Source of the DNA: Caballeronia sp. SBC1
GTDB lineage: Bacteria > Pseudomonadota > Gammaproteobacteria > Burkholderiales > Burkholderiaceae
Direction of reading: 5' to 3'
Assembly: GCF_011493005.1 (NCBI RefSeq)
Contig: NZ_CP049158.1
Span: 62,001-126,000 of the forward strand
Length of the DNA: 64,000 nucleotides
Below are positions 9,899-19,539 of this stretch, piece by piece; position 1 is the first letter of the stretch; each line of letters starts with the position of its first letter. The translations under genes were made by a program, and so were the position numbers. The notes beneath the pieces are model-generated. The model was given only the letters and a program-made list of their open reading frames with translations, was not told where the DNA came from and searched no databases.

Positions 9899-11818
9899 AT
9901 GAGCCCGGTATTTGTCATTACCGCGTTGTTGTGGTTGTCGGCGGCGGGTCTGGCATTTGCACTGTTCAAGCGTGCGGCGTATTGGCGTGAAGGCCGCGCG
10001 ACGGCTGCGGGTGCATACGGCTGGAGCAATTTGCTGTCGATCCCGAAGCGCTATTTCGTCGATCTGCATCATGTGGTCGCACGCGATCCGTACATTGCGA
10101 AGACGCACGTGGCTACAGCCGGCGGCGCGATTGCAGCCATGGCGCTCGTGTTCCTCAACTACGGTCTGGCTATCTATTCGCCATGGCTCGACAAGCTGAT
10201 CTTCCTTGCAGCGCTCGTGATGCTCGTCGGCGCGGTGTTCGTGTGGCGTCGCCGGCATGGAGCGAAGGCAGTACCGGCGCGTTTGTCCCGTGGTCCGTGG
10301 GACAGCTTGCCGCTGCTGCTGGGTTCGTTCGCGCTTGGGCTTGTGCTGTTCATCGTGTTGCCCGCTGCAGCAATGTCCGGCGCATTGGCGATCATCGTCG
10401 CGTTGCTGATTGCCGCGGGTGCTTTCACGATGACCTTCGGCGCGGCCCGCGGCGGTCCGATGAAACATGCGCTCGCAGGCTTGCTGCATCTCGCGTTTCA
10501 TCCCCGGCAAGAGCGTTTCACGGGGCGCAGCCACGAGAACGATGTTGTGCCGCCGACAGCCCTCAAGATGCCTGTGCTGGACGCGAAGGAATATGGCGTT
10601 GGCAAGCCGGTGGAGTTTCGCTGGAATCAACTACTGAGCTTCGATGCCTGCGTGCAATGCGGCAAATGCGAAGCGGCATGTCCCGCGTTCGCAGCGGGTC
10701 AGCCGCTGAATCCGAAGAAGCTGATCCAGGATCTGGTGACGGGTATGGTCGGCGGTACGGACGCTGCGTATGCCGGCAGCCCGACGCCCGGAATCCCACT
10801 CGGTAAGCATTCAGGCGCACCGTCGAAGCCGCTGATTTCCACGATGATCGAAGCGGACACGATCTGGTCATGCACCACTTGCCGGGCATGCGTTCAAGAG
10901 TGCCCGATGCTGATCGAGCATGTGGACGCCATTGTTGATATGCGGCGTAACCAGACGCTGGTCGAAGGTATCGTACCGGGCAAGGGTCCCGAAACGCTCG
11001 CGAACCTGCGTGAGACGGGTAGCGCGAATGGCTTCGATATCGGCGCGCGCTACGACTGGGCTGTCGATCTGCAAGTGCAGGTCGCGCAGCCGGGACGTCC
11101 GGTAGACGTGCTGCTCATTGCGGGCGAAGGTGCATTCGACATGCGCTACCAGCGCTCCCTGCGCGCGCTGGTCAAAGTGCTGAACAAGGCCGGTGTCGAC
11201 TATGCGGTGCTTGGCGGCGTGGAAACGGATACCGGGGATACGGCGCGTCGTCTTGGCGATGAAGCCACGTTCCAGCAACTGGCGACGCAACTTATCGCGA
11301 CGCTCTCGAAGTATTCGTTCAAGAAGATCGTCACCGCCGATCCGCACGTGATGCATAGCCTGCGCAATGAGTATCGTGCGCTGGGCGGCCTGTATGAAGT
11401 GCAGCATCACACGTCATTGATCGCGGAGCTGGTCGCCAGTGGCAAGCTCACGCCCGCTGCTGAAAGCGCGCTCTCCGCCGGCAAGACGGTTACGTATCAC
11501 GACCCGTGCTATCTCGGTCGATACAACGGCGAAACGGAAGCACCGCGCAAGCTGCTTAAATCGATCGGCATCAAGGTGGTCGAGATGGAGCGTAACGGCA
11601 TGCGCGGACGATGCTGCGGCGGTGGCGGTGGTGCGCCGCTCACGGATATCCCCGGCAAGCAGCGTATTCCTGACATCCGTATCAACGACGCTCGCGCGGT
11701 CAACGCTGAGATAGTCGCGGTCGGATGCCCGAACTGCACGGCGATGCTGGAAGGCGTAGTAGGTGCTCGGCCGGAAGTGCTGGACGTGGCTGAACTCGTT
11801 GCAGCGGCGCTGGAGTAA
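9899..11818 (+). CDS. dgcB: Dimethylglycine demethylase subunit DgcB (membrane Fe-S protein)
   Basis: The 639-residue protein has an N-terminal membrane part of about four helices (within residues 1-180). Two 4Fe-4S ferredoxin motifs follow (CVQCGKCEAACP and CTTCRACVQECP), then two CCG-type heterodisulfide-reductase-like domains, the second ending in CCGGGGG. It would pass electrons from DgcA towards the ETF-like pair or quinone at the inner membrane. The start 9899 is 2 bp after the dgcA stop, and the next gene begins 3 bp after its own stop. Assignment rests on domain order and neighbours. Confidence 0.92.
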   Translation: MSPVFVITALLWLSAAGLAFALFKRAAYWREGRATAAGAYGWSNLLSIPKRYFVDLHHVVARDPYIAKTHVATAGGAIAAMALVFLNYGLAIYSPWLDKLIFLAALVMLVGAVFVWRRRHGAKAVPARLSRGPWDSLPLLLGSFALGLVLFIVLPAAAMSGALAIIVALLIAAGAFTMTFGAARGGPMKHALAGLLHLAFHPRQERFTGRSHENDVVPPTALKMPVLDAKEYGVGKPVEFRWNQLLSFDACVQCGKCEAACPAFAAGQPLNPKKLIQDLVTGMVGGTDAAYAGSPTPGIPLGKHSGAPSKPLISTMIEADTIWSCTTCRACVQECPMLIEHVDAIVDMRRNQTLVEGIVPGKGPETLANLRETGSANGFDIGARYDWAVDLQVQVAQPGRPVDVLLIAGEGAFDMRYQRSLRALVKVLNKAGVDYAVLGGVETDTGDTARRLGDEATFQQLATQLIATLSKYSFKKIVTADPHVMHSLRNEYRALGGLYEVQHHTSLIAELVASGKLTPAAESALSAGKTVTYHDPCYLGRYNGETEAPRKLLKSIGIKVVEMERNGMRGRCCGGGGGAPLTDIPGKQRIPDIRINDARAVNAEIVAVGCPNCTAMLEGVVGARPEVLDVAELVAAALE

Positions 11819-11821
11819 GCA

Positions 11822-13012
11822 ATGCACACCATCAAACGAATTGATCCGCGCCGGCCGTTTTCCATCACGGCTGAAGGGCTCAAGCGCATTACGCTGGGTT
11901 TTGTCGGCGTGGCGGGAGACGTTCAGGCTGCTGCGCCAGGCGCACATCGTGAACAGGCGAAGCCGCGTCGTACGACGGCCACAGCGCAACGCTCATTGCT
12001 CGTGGCCGCTCACAGCGATCGTGGTTCGCTGGATGACCACGCACGGCAAACTCTCGCAGCAGCGGCGTTACTCGCGGACTCGACAACCCAAGTCGTATTG
12101 CTTGTCCTTGGCGAATTGAAGGACGACGCGGCTGTGCTTGGCGCGGACAAGGTGATCGAGATGCCGGCGTTCGATCGTCGCGCATTCGCACCCGATACCG
12201 CGTTGGACGCGCTTGCCGCGTGCGTCGCGGCGTATTCGCCGGCGCACGTTTTCCTTCCCGATAACGCGACGGGCGACGGCGATCTCGGCCGCCGATACGC
12301 GGCGCAAGCGAAGGCATCGGTGGCGACGCACGTGGTTGAAATAGACGCCGCGCACGTAGCGGTTTATACGCAAGCGCGCAAGGCGTTTGCCGTGCGTTCG
12401 CTTCCCGATGTGGTCTTGCTAGCCCCGAATGCCGTCGATGCAAGATTGGCATTTGTCGGCGCAGGCGAGCGGGTTGCGGCGGAGCAGTTCTTCGTCGAAG
12501 GCCGCCCGCAGGCGACGAGTCCGTATAAAGACCTGGGCATCGAAGAAATAGATGCCGCGCAAGTGGCGTTGGAAGAGGCGGATTTCATCGTGTCGGCCGG
12601 TAATGGCGTGACTGATATTCCGGCGTTCGAGCGGCTCGCCAGCACCGTAGGCGCTGCAATCGGTGCAAGCCGCGTAGCCGTCGACGATGGCAAGTTCCCG
12701 CGCGACAAGCAGATCGGCGCAACCGGCAAGACGGTGGATGCAAGCATCTACATTGCATTCGGTATCTCCGGCGCAGTGCAGCACTTGCAGGGCATCAAGG
12801 ACTGCCGCCACGTGATTGCGGTGAACCTGGACGCGAGCGCGCCGATCGCAAAACGGGCGAACCTGACGATCATCGGCGACGCGCAGGAAACGATCGCCGC
12901 GTTGACCGATGCCGCCGCGGCTGCGCGTAACGCGCGTGCAAACACGGGCTCACCAACAACATCTGGCGGCACAGCCTCGAGCACAGCGAAGCTGGAAGGA
13001 GCGCTCGCATGA
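11822..13012 (+). CDS. Electron transfer flavoprotein alpha-type subunit of the dgc operon
   Basis: This 396-residue protein has an N-terminal ETF domain and a C-terminal FAD-binding half containing GKTVDASIYIAFGISGAVQH and ITVNLDASAPIAKRA-like segments typical of ETF alpha (FixB). In Pseudomonas the equivalent pair (PA5400-PA5401 type) follows dgcB and takes electrons from demethylation. It has a long N-terminal extension and a low-complexity Ala/Ser/Thr tail. Start 11822 is 3 bp after the dgcB stop. It pairs with the beta-type gene at 13,044. Confidence 0.88.
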   Translation: MHTIKRIDPRRPFSITAEGLKRITLGFVGVAGDVQAAAPGAHREQAKPRRTTATAQRSLLVAAHSDRGSLDDHARQTLAAAALLADSTTQVVLLVLGELKDDAAVLGADKVIEMPAFDRRAFAPDTALDALAACVAAYSPAHVFLPDNATGDGDLGRRYAAQAKASVATHVVEIDAAHVAVYTQARKAFAVRSLPDVVLLAPNAVDARLAFVGAGERVAAEQFFVEGRPQATSPYKDLGIEEIDAAQVALEEADFIVSAGNGVTDIPAFERLASTVGAAIGASRVAVDDGKFPRDKQIGATGKTVDASIYIAFGISGAVQHLQGIKDCRHVIAVNLDASAPIAKRANLTIIGDAQETIAALTDAAAAARNARANTGSPTTSGGTASSTAKLEGALA

Positions 13013-13043
13013 ATCTCATCAAGAACGCTCGGGGAGTATTCAA

Positions 13044-13847
13044 TTGAGTAACTTGAGTAATGCATCCGCCACGAAGCGCGTAAGCAAGATCGCCGTCCTC
13101 GTCTCGGTCGGCCGTCATCCGGTGAGCGGGACCGCGCGCTACAGCCGCAACGACGCCGCCGCGCTGACGCTGGCAAAGCGGCTCGCCACCCAACACCAGG
13201 CGACGCTCGACGTGTTGCACGCGGGCGATCCAACCAATCCCGCATTGCGCGAATATCTCGCGTTGGGCGCGGCAAAGGTGGAAGTGCTGGCCGTGGCCGT
13301 TGGCGATGAAATCGCGCCGGCACTCAGCGCGCGCTTAAAGGGTTACGACCTCGTGCTGACCGGCACGCGTGCGGAAGGCACGGAAGACAGCGGCATGCTG
13401 CCGTACCAACTCGCCGATGCCATGGGCTTCGCGCTGCTTGCATCGGCGGTGGATATCGACATTGAAGCGGGACAAGTCACCGTTCGGCAATTCCTGCCGA
13501 AAGGGTTGCGCCGCCGCGTGCAGGCAACCTTGCCCGCACTGGTCGCGGTGCATCCCATGGCCAACGCCACGCCGCGATACGCGTACGCAAAACTGCGCGA
13601 AGGCGCCATCGAACCGGTGCTGGTGAGCGCCGCTAATGCCGCCGCAAGCCTTCCCTGGTCGATCAAGCCCGCGACGGCAAAACCCGTGCGTCTGGCGGCC
13701 GCGGAAAAGCGTTCGGGCCACGCGCGCATGCTCTCGGCCACGACCACGGAAAGCCGCGGCGGCAGCGTCGTAATTGAAGGGAGTTCCGTCGAAAAAGCAC
13801 AAGTGATCCTGGCGTATTTGCGCGAGCATCAACTCGTCGATTACTGA
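13044..13847 (+). CDS. Electron transfer flavoprotein beta-type subunit, probable TTG start
   Basis: This is a divergent ETF beta (FixA-like) subunit of 267 residues. Family marks are KIAVLVSVGRHPVSG, LTGTRAEGTEDSGMLPYQLA and the RRVQATLPALVAV segment. The first ATG in frame lies far upstream inside the alpha gene, so I chose TTG 13044, which has GGGGAG seven bases upstream and gives a family-like N-terminus. Another TTG at 13053 is possible. A 12-codon frame (ATG 13009, overlapping the alpha-subunit stop as ATGA) ends just after TTG 13044 begins and may couple translation of the two subunits. Confidence 0.85.
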   Translation: MSNLSNASATKRVSKIAVLVSVGRHPVSGTARYSRNDAAALTLAKRLATQHQATLDVLHAGDPTNPALREYLALGAAKVEVLAVAVGDEIAPALSARLKGYDLVLTGTRAEGTEDSGMLPYQLADAMGFALLASAVDIDIEAGQVTVRQFLPKGLRRRVQATLPALVAVHPMANATPRYAYAKLREGAIEPVLVSAANAAASLPWSIKPATAKPVRLAAAEKRSGHARMLSATTTESRGGSVVIEGSSVEKAQVILAYLREHQLVDY

Positions 13848-13921
13848 TTTGCGACACGAAAATTCCCGCACGATTCCCGCACGTTCAAGGTCAGGCGGGG
13901 CACCAAAACACGGAGCACACG

Positions 13922-15220
13922 ATGAAAGTTTCCGCAGACGTTCGCGCAATGATCGAACGCCGCAAGAAGGGTCACACGCTGGAAGCGCCGTTCTACGCGA
14001 GCGAGGAAATCCACGCGCTGGACATGGATGCGATCTTCCGGCGGCACTGGATCCAGGTCGCGGTCGAACCGGACGTACCGGAAGCGGGCGACTACATGAC
14101 AGTGGAACTCGGCGACGATTCCATCCTGATCGTGCGCGACGACGACATGCAGATCCGCGCGTTCCATAACGTCTGCCGGCATCGCGGTGCACGCCTGTGC
14201 AGCTCGGAAAAGGGTTCGCTTGGCAATATCGTGTGCCCGTATCACAGCTGGACCTACAACCTGAACGGCGACCTGATGTTCGCCGAGCACATGGGCGAGC
14301 AGTTCGACAAGTGCAAGCACAGCCTCAAGAAGGTCCACCTCGAAAACCTCGCGGGCCTGATTTTTGTGTGTCTCGCCGAAACACCGCCCGCGGATTTCGC
14401 GGTATTGCGCGCTTCGATGGAACCGTACCTGCTGCCGCACGGCCTTGCCGACTGCAAGATAGCCGCGACCATCGACATCATCGAAAAGGGCAACTGGAAG
14501 CTTACGATGGAGAACAATCGCGAGTGCTATCACTGCGTCGCGAACCATCCGGAACTGACCATCTCGCTCTACGAATATGGCTTCGGTTATCAGCGTTCCG
14601 CGGACAACGAAGAAGCCATGGCTGCCTTCGACAAGACCGTTGAAGAACGCACGAAGCAATGGGAAGCGATGAACCTGCCGTCGAAGGAAATCGACCGGCT
14701 GGCGGACCTTGTCAGCGGGTTTCGCACGCAACGTTTGCCGCTCGATCGCAGCGGCGAGTCGCAGACGATGGACGCCAAGGTGGCATCGAAGAAATTGCTT
14801 GGCGGTTTCCAGCAAGCCGATCTCGGCGGTCTCTCATTCTGGACGCAGCCGAATTCGTGGCATCACTTCATGAGCGATCACATTGTGAGCTTCTCGGTGA
14901 TTCCGCTGTCGGCCGGCGAAACGCTTGTTCGCACTAAATGGCTCGTGCACAAGGACGCGAAGGAAGGCATTGACTACAACGTCGACAACCTCACCGCCGT
15001 CTGGCGCGCGACCAACGACCAGGACCGTGCATTGGTGGAATTCTCGCAACTCGGCGTGACGAGCAGCGCGTATGAGCCAGGTCCGTATTCGCCGTTCACG
15101 GAAGGCCTCGTGGAGAAATTCTGCGAATGGTATATCGGGCGGCTCGACGATTATGCGAATACGCCGGATGAAGCGAGCGTGAGCGCGCACGGCGAGAAAG
15201 TCGTGTCGTTCAAGCGCTGA
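13922..15220 (+). CDS. gbcA: Glycine betaine monooxygenase oxygenase subunit GbcA
   Basis: This Rieske non-heme iron oxygenase subunit removes one methyl of glycine betaine as formaldehyde, giving dimethylglycine. The 432 residues contain a Rieske 2Fe-2S site (CRHRGARLC and CPYHSW, about residues 85-110) and the catalytic iron ligands in ENNRECYHCVANHPE, followed by a large C-terminal catalytic domain. Length agrees with Pseudomonas GbcA (about 430). It lies 74 bp after the ETF pair and 42 bp before gbcB on the same strand; in Pseudomonas gbcA and gbcB are divergent, so this order is a lineage difference. Confidence 0.95.
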   Translation: MKVSADVRAMIERRKKGHTLEAPFYASEEIHALDMDAIFRRHWIQVAVEPDVPEAGDYMTVELGDDSILIVRDDDMQIRAFHNVCRHRGARLCSSEKGSLGNIVCPYHSWTYNLNGDLMFAEHMGEQFDKCKHSLKKVHLENLAGLIFVCLAETPPADFAVLRASMEPYLLPHGLADCKIAATIDIIEKGNWKLTMENNRECYHCVANHPELTISLYEYGFGYQRSADNEEAMAAFDKTVEERTKQWEAMNLPSKEIDRLADLVSGFRTQRLPLDRSGESQTMDAKVASKKLLGGFQQADLGGLSFWTQPNSWHHFMSDHIVSFSVIPLSAGETLVRTKWLVHKDAKEGIDYNVDNLTAVWRATNDQDRALVEFSQLGVTSSAYEPGPYSPFTEGLVEKFCEWYIGRLDDYANTPDEASVSAHGEKVVSFKR

Positions 15221-15262
15221 CCGACAAACAGCGTCGCACTCAAAGCCATAGCGGAGAAAAAG

Positions 15263-16474
15263 ATGATGCGCGATCAGGCGACGTTCGAGCCTGCCCCGAA
15301 CCGAGTGACCCAGCCCGAGTTCTGGGGCACGCTTCCCACCCGTTGGGATAGCGACACCGACGAGACGCTCGTCTGCTGCCACGTTCGGCAGGAAACGCAC
15401 GACGTAAAGAGCTTTTTCTTTCGTGCGCCGGGTGAGCGGACCTTCGTTTTCGAGCCGGGGCAGTTCATTACGCTGGAGCTGGAGATAGACGGCGAATCGA
15501 TCAATCGCTGCTACACAATCTCCTCGCCGCCTACGCGTCCGCACACCATTTCCATCACGGTGAAGCGCGTGCCGGGCGGCAAGGTGTCGAACTGGCTGCA
15601 TGACAATCTGCAGACGGGCGGCAAGGTTCGCGTGCTTGGACCTGCTGGCGAATTCACCTGCGCGCGGCATCCGGCGCGCAAGTTCCTGTTTTTATCGGCG
15701 GGATCGGGTGTCACGCCGTTGATGTCCATGAGCCGTGCGCATCACGAACTTGGCGAGGATCGCGACATCGTGTTCGTGCACAGCGCGCGCACGCCTGACG
15801 ACATCATCTTCGCGCGTGAGCTCGATCTGATTGCATCGAACCAGACGAATTTTCGCACGGCGTTCGTGTGCGAACGAGTCGGCGCGCGGACGAACTGGCC
15901 CGGCGTGACGGGGTTCCTCACATTGCCTTTGCTCAAGCTGATTGCGCCGGATTTTCTCGAACGGGAAATCTTTACCTGCGGTCCTGCGCCCTACATGAAA
16001 GCAGTGCGCAATCTGCTCGCGGAGGGCGGTTTCGACATTAAGCATTATCACGAGGAAAGCTTCTCCTTTGAGACGATCGCAGAAGTTGCAGCGCAACTGA
16101 CGACTGCTCATGTAGCCGATGCATTGCAGTCCACCGAGACGTTCGCAGAGATGCGGGAAAGCGCTGTTGGCTTTGACCTCTCACCTGAAATCACGCTCGC
16201 GCCTGTAGAGACCACGTTCAAGGTCAGCTTTGCCAAGAGTAATCGTGAGATCGAGTGCGCAAGCACGCAGCATGTGCTGGACGCGGCCAAGAAATCGGGG
16301 GTGCGCTTGCCGGCATCGTGTACGCAAGGCATGTGTGGCACCTGCAAGGTCAAGTTGCTCTCCGGCGAAGTCGAGATGAACCACAACGGCGGCATTCGAC
16401 AGCGCGAGATTGATCAAGGCATGGTTCTGCTGTGTTGCAGCAAGCCGCTGACGGATCTTGTCGTCGATAAGTAG
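15263..16474 (+). CDS. gbcB: Glycine betaine monooxygenase reductase subunit GbcB
   Basis: This electron donor to GbcA has an N-terminal ferredoxin-NADP reductase-type FAD/NAD module (CYTISSPPT flavin site, LSAGSGVTPLMSM nucleotide site, about residues 30-270). A C-terminal plant-type 2Fe-2S ferredoxin domain carries the cysteines of SCTQGMCGTC with a last one in LLCCSKP. The 403-residue length is close to the expected 370-400. Ribosome site GCGGAG precedes ATG 15263; ATG 15266 directly follows and is an alternative. It sits in an operon with gbcA. Confidence 0.94.
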   Translation: MMRDQATFEPAPNRVTQPEFWGTLPTRWDSDTDETLVCCHVRQETHDVKSFFFRAPGERTFVFEPGQFITLELEIDGESINRCYTISSPPTRPHTISITVKRVPGGKVSNWLHDNLQTGGKVRVLGPAGEFTCARHPARKFLFLSAGSGVTPLMSMSRAHHELGEDRDIVFVHSARTPDDIIFARELDLIASNQTNFRTAFVCERVGARTNWPGVTGFLTLPLLKLIAPDFLEREIFTCGPAPYMKAVRNLLAEGGFDIKHYHEESFSFETIAEVAAQLTTAHVADALQSTETFAEMRESAVGFDLSPEITLAPVETTFKVSFAKSNREIECASTQHVLDAAKKSGVRLPASCTQGMCGTCKVKLLSGEVEMNHNGGIRQREIDQGMVLLCCSKPLTDLVVDK

Positions 16475-16616
16475 GGTATTCATCAGGGCCGGCGACGCAG
16501 CCGGATAAAACGAGGTCGCATCCAGACAACTGGGTGTCGAAAAAAAACCAGTCAGCGTATTTCTGGCCGGTGATTCTAAAGCCTCAATGGTGTGGACCGC
16601 AAAGGGGAGTACGACA

Positions 16617-17480
16617 ATGAGACTGATCAAGAAACTGCTTGTTTTGAGCACGTTAAGTGCTGCGCTGGCTGCAACCAGCGCGGGTGTGATTGCCGCCGAC
16701 GCGAAACCGACCATCAAGATCGGTTACGTGGAAGGCTGGGACGACAGCGTGGCGACGTCGAACGTGGCGGCTCAGGTCATCGAGAAGAAGCTGGGTTATC
16801 CCGTGCAACTCGTGCCGGTCGCGGCCGGCGTGATGTGGCAGGGCGTGGCGCGCGGTGACCTTGACGCTACCTTGTCGGCGTGGTTGCCGGTCACGCACGG
16901 TGCGTATTGGGAAAACTTCAAGTCAAAGGTGGTCGATCTCGGCACCAACTTCCCTGACGCGAAGATCGGCTTGATTGTGCCGGAAGATGCAGACGTGACA
17001 AGCCTGGCGGATCTCGAAGCGAAGAAGGCCGAGTTCGGCGGGCGTATTGTTGGTATCGATGCAGGTGCCGGCGTGATGTCGAAGACGAGCGAAGCGATCA
17101 AGGCATATGGTCTCGACTACACCTTGATGCCGAGTTCGGGCAGTGCAATGACGGCGGAACTGGCGCGTTCGGAAAACGCGAAGAAGCCGATCATTGTGAC
17201 GGGCTGGAAGCCGCACTGGATGTTCGCGAAGTACAAGCTGAAATTCCTGGAAGATCCGAAGAAGGTGTTCGGTGAAGCCGAGCACGTGGACAGCGTGATC
17301 AACCCGGAACTCGAGAAGAAGGCGCCTACAGTGGTCGCTTTCCTGAAGAAGTTCCAATGGAAACCGGGTGAAATTGACAGCGTGATGCTGGCAACCACCA
17401 ACGGCGCCAAGCCGGCCGCTGCTGCGGATGCGTGGGTGAGCGCGCATGGAGATCGCGTGTCGAGCTGGACTGCTAATTAA
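16617..17480 (+). CDS. Periplasmic glycine betaine/choline-type ABC binding protein
   Basis: This 287-residue secreted OpuAC-family substrate-binding protein has a signal peptide at residues 1-26 (LLVLSTLSAALAATSAGVIA core). Mature segments include KIGYVEGWDDSVATSNVAA, ATLSAWLPVTHG and IIVTGWKPHWMFAKY, whose tryptophan/tyrosine pattern fits a quaternary-ammonium cage. AAGGGGAG ahead of ATG 16617 decides the start over ATG 16587. No permease or ATPase lies nearby, so it would use a distant core transporter, as Pseudomonas CbcX/BetX/CaiX do. It follows gbcB by 142 bp and ends at a strong terminator. Exact ligand unknown; betaine is likely from context. Confidence 0.85.
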   Translation: MRLIKKLLVLSTLSAALAATSAGVIAADAKPTIKIGYVEGWDDSVATSNVAAQVIEKKLGYPVQLVPVAAGVMWQGVARGDLDATLSAWLPVTHGAYWENFKSKVVDLGTNFPDAKIGLIVPEDADVTSLADLEAKKAEFGGRIVGIDAGAGVMSKTSEAIKAYGLDYTLMPSSGSAMTAELARSENAKKPIIVTGWKPHWMFAKYKLKFLEDPKKVFGEAEHVDSVINPELEKKAPTVVAFLKKFQWKPGEIDSVMLATTNGAKPAAAADAWVSAHGDRVSSWTAN

Positions 17481-17501
17481 GGGTCCTTAGCTTTAGCTTC
17501 A

Positions 17502-17542
17502 ACGAAACAACGCCGCTTTTTAGCGGCGTTGTTTCGTTTCCA
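17502..17542. terminator. Strong bidirectional terminator
   Basis: There are two perfectly complementary 17-base arms (17502-17518 and 17523-17539) around a TTTT loop, with GCCGC-rich stems and T-rich flanks on both strands. It stands between the binding-protein gene and the convergent purU, so it can end transcription from both sides. Confidence 0.85.
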
Positions 17543-17575
17543 AGCACAATTTCAGAGACTGATTTTAAACGCTGA

Positions 17576-18472
17576 TCACAGCACCACCGTACGGTCGCCA
17601 TTGATAAACACGCGCCGTTCAATGAACGCCTTCACCGCGCGCGCAAGCGTGATGCATTCCACATCGCGTCCTGTTGCAAGCAGACGCTCGGGCTTGTACG
17701 AGTGATCCACGCGCTCGACCACTTGCTCGATGATCGGACCTTCATCCAGGTCATCGGTCACGAAATGTGCCGTTGCACCGATCAGCTTCACGCCACGCGT
17801 ATGTGCCTGGTGATAAGGCTTCGCACCCTTGAAACCGGGCAGGAACGAATGATGGATATTGATCGCACGCGCGGCCAGTTTCCGGCTCGTCTCGCCTGAC
17901 AGGATCTGCATGTAGCGCGCGAGAATCATCAACTCCGCGCCGGACGACTCGAACAAATCGAGCAGACGCGCTTCCTGTTGCGGCTTGGTGTCCGCGGTGA
18001 CAGGGAGGTGATGAAAGGGCAAGCCGTGCTGCACGGCAAGCGGTTCCAGATCTCGATGGTTTGACCCGATCCCGACAATATCCATCTTCAGTTCGCCCAT
18101 GCGCCAGCGGAACAGCAGGTCCGCGAGGCAGTGCTCGAGCTTCGACACCATGATGAGCACCTTCGGTCGCGCAGCCACGTTGTGGATCGCCCACGTCATG
18201 GAGAAGCGCTCGGCAATAGGCGCGAATTCCTGCTGCAACGCGGCGATCTCCAACGTTTCATCGTGATCCACTCCGTGGAAGACGCAGCGTACGAAGAAGT
18301 GCTGGCTGAGGTCGTCGTCGAAGACGGTGAGTTCATCGACGTAACACTGGTGCCGGTCGAGGAAGCCGACCACGGCGGCGACTTGTCCCGCGGCGCTGGG
18401 ACAAGCGACCGTCAGTACGAGTTGATGAGAAAGGGGATCAATGACGTTACTAGTGACGTTACTGCCGGCCAT
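17576..18472 (-). CDS. purU: Formyltetrahydrofolate deformylase
   Basis: PurU hydrolyses 10-formyl-tetrahydrofolate to formate and free tetrahydrofolate, rebalancing one-carbon pools. An N-terminal ACT domain (LVLTVACPSAAGQVAAVVGFL) is followed by a formyltransferase-like domain. Catalytic residues are visible in NIHHSFLPGFKGAKPYHQA (Asn, His) and the aspartate in DDLDEGPIIEQ. I chose ATG 18472 (298 residues) because GTGGAG lies just upstream; ATG 18484 is four codons earlier. Its position among demethylation genes fits removal of surplus one-carbon units, since each betaine methyl group ends as formaldehyde, formyl-folate or formate. Confidence 0.92.
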   Translation of the reverse strand: MAGSNVTSNVIDPLSHQLVLTVACPSAAGQVAAVVGFLDRHQCYVDELTVFDDDLSQHFFVRCVFHGVDHDETLEIAALQQEFAPIAERFSMTWAIHNVAARPKVLIMVSKLEHCLADLLFRWRMGELKMDIVGIGSNHRDLEPLAVQHGLPFHHLPVTADTKPQQEARLLDLFESSGAELMILARYMQILSGETSRKLAARAINIHHSFLPGFKGAKPYHQAHTRGVKLIGATAHFVTDDLDEGPIIEQVVERVDHSYKPERLLATGRDVECITLARAVKAFIERRVFINGDRTVVL

Positions 18473-18609
18473 GCGGTTCTCCACTATGCAAATGGCGGCG
18501 CCGCGAACGCAGCGCGCATACGGTGCAGTAGAACAAATTGCATGGGGCGGCGGCTAGAAGCTAAACGCCGTGACGCTGGTATCGGAGCGTCAAGCGGTTC
18601 AGGAGGGTT

Positions 18610-19530
18610 TCAGGCCGTCACGCCGCATTCAGCCAGCAGCCAGTCGCGAAATGCACAGACGGCGGTGGTTTGCGCGCGTGGCGCATTCAGAAGATATCCG
18701 CCGGCCGTCGTGACCGGTGTGTCAAACAACTGGATCAGTTGGCCGCTCGCAACGAGTTCGTCCACCAGGGGCGCCCAGCCCAGCGCCACCCCTTGGCCCA
18801 TGATCGCCGCGTGCGCGACGAAGCCATAGCTGTTGAATGTAATGCCGCGATGCGCAGGCGGCGCCGCCAGCCCGTGCGCCGCGAACCAGCCATGCCACGA
18901 CAGCCAGCGCTCTGGGTTTGTGGGCTCCAGATGCAGCAGCGGCAGGTTGATGAGGTCCGAAGGATGGGCGGGCTTGCCGTGTCGCGCGAGGAACGCGGGA
19001 CTGCACACCGGCGTGACCTGCTCGGGAAACAATTTGACCGTGCCGCGTCCGGCCCAGTCGGTTGCCACGTGACCAAAACCGATCACGATATCCGCGTGAT
19101 CATGATCGGCGGCGAGTACGTCTTGCGCGGTGGTGATCCTTACGTCGACGTCGGGCATCAGCGCCTTGAATTGCGACAGGCGTGGCATCAGCCAATACGT
19201 TGCGAAGCCAAAGTCGGTCAGGAGATTGAGCGAGCGCTGCGCGGGCGCAGCATGGCGCGCCCGAATGTCGTTGGTGGCAATGCGAATGGTGTCGAGGCTT
19301 TGACGCACGGCTTCGAACAGGCGCACGCCGTCCTCGGTAAGCGTTACGCCCCGGTGCCCGCGCTCAAACAGCGCCGCGCCCAGGTTCTCCTCGAGTTGCA
19401 CCACGCGCTGGCTGACCGCCGGCTGCGTGGAGCCCAGTTCGCGGGCGGCGGCGGTAAAGCTGGCAAGACGCGCGGCGGACTCGAACATCGACAGCGCCTG
19501 CATGGGCGGCAAACGATCCTGTCTCGACAT
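18610..19530 (-). CDS. betR: LysR-type regulator of choline-sulfate utilisation
   Basis: A 306-residue LysR regulator with the N-terminal winged helix (FTAAARELGSTQPAVSQRVVQLEENLG, residues about 25-55) and a periplasmic-binding-like effector domain. It is divergent from betC with 143 bp between starts, the arrangement of the choline-sulfate regulator BetR. A perfect 14-bp palindrome overlaps its leader. The symbol is assigned by position and family resemblance; the effector (choline sulfate or choline) is inferred. Confidence 0.85.
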   Translation of the reverse strand: MSRQDRLPPMQALSMFESAARLASFTAAARELGSTQPAVSQRVVQLEENLGAALFERGHRGVTLTEDGVRLFEAVRQSLDTIRIATNDIRARHAAPAQRSLNLLTDFGFATYWLMPRLSQFKALMPDVDVRITTAQDVLAADHDHADIVIGFGHVATDWAGRGTVKLFPEQVTPVCSPAFLARHGKPAHPSDLINLPLLHLEPTNPERWLSWHGWFAAHGLAAPPAHRGITFNSYGFVAHAAIMGQGVALGWAPLVDELVASGQLIQLFDTPVTTAGGYLLNAPRAQTTAVCAFRDWLLAECGVTA

Positions 19531-19539
19531 AAGTCCCCC

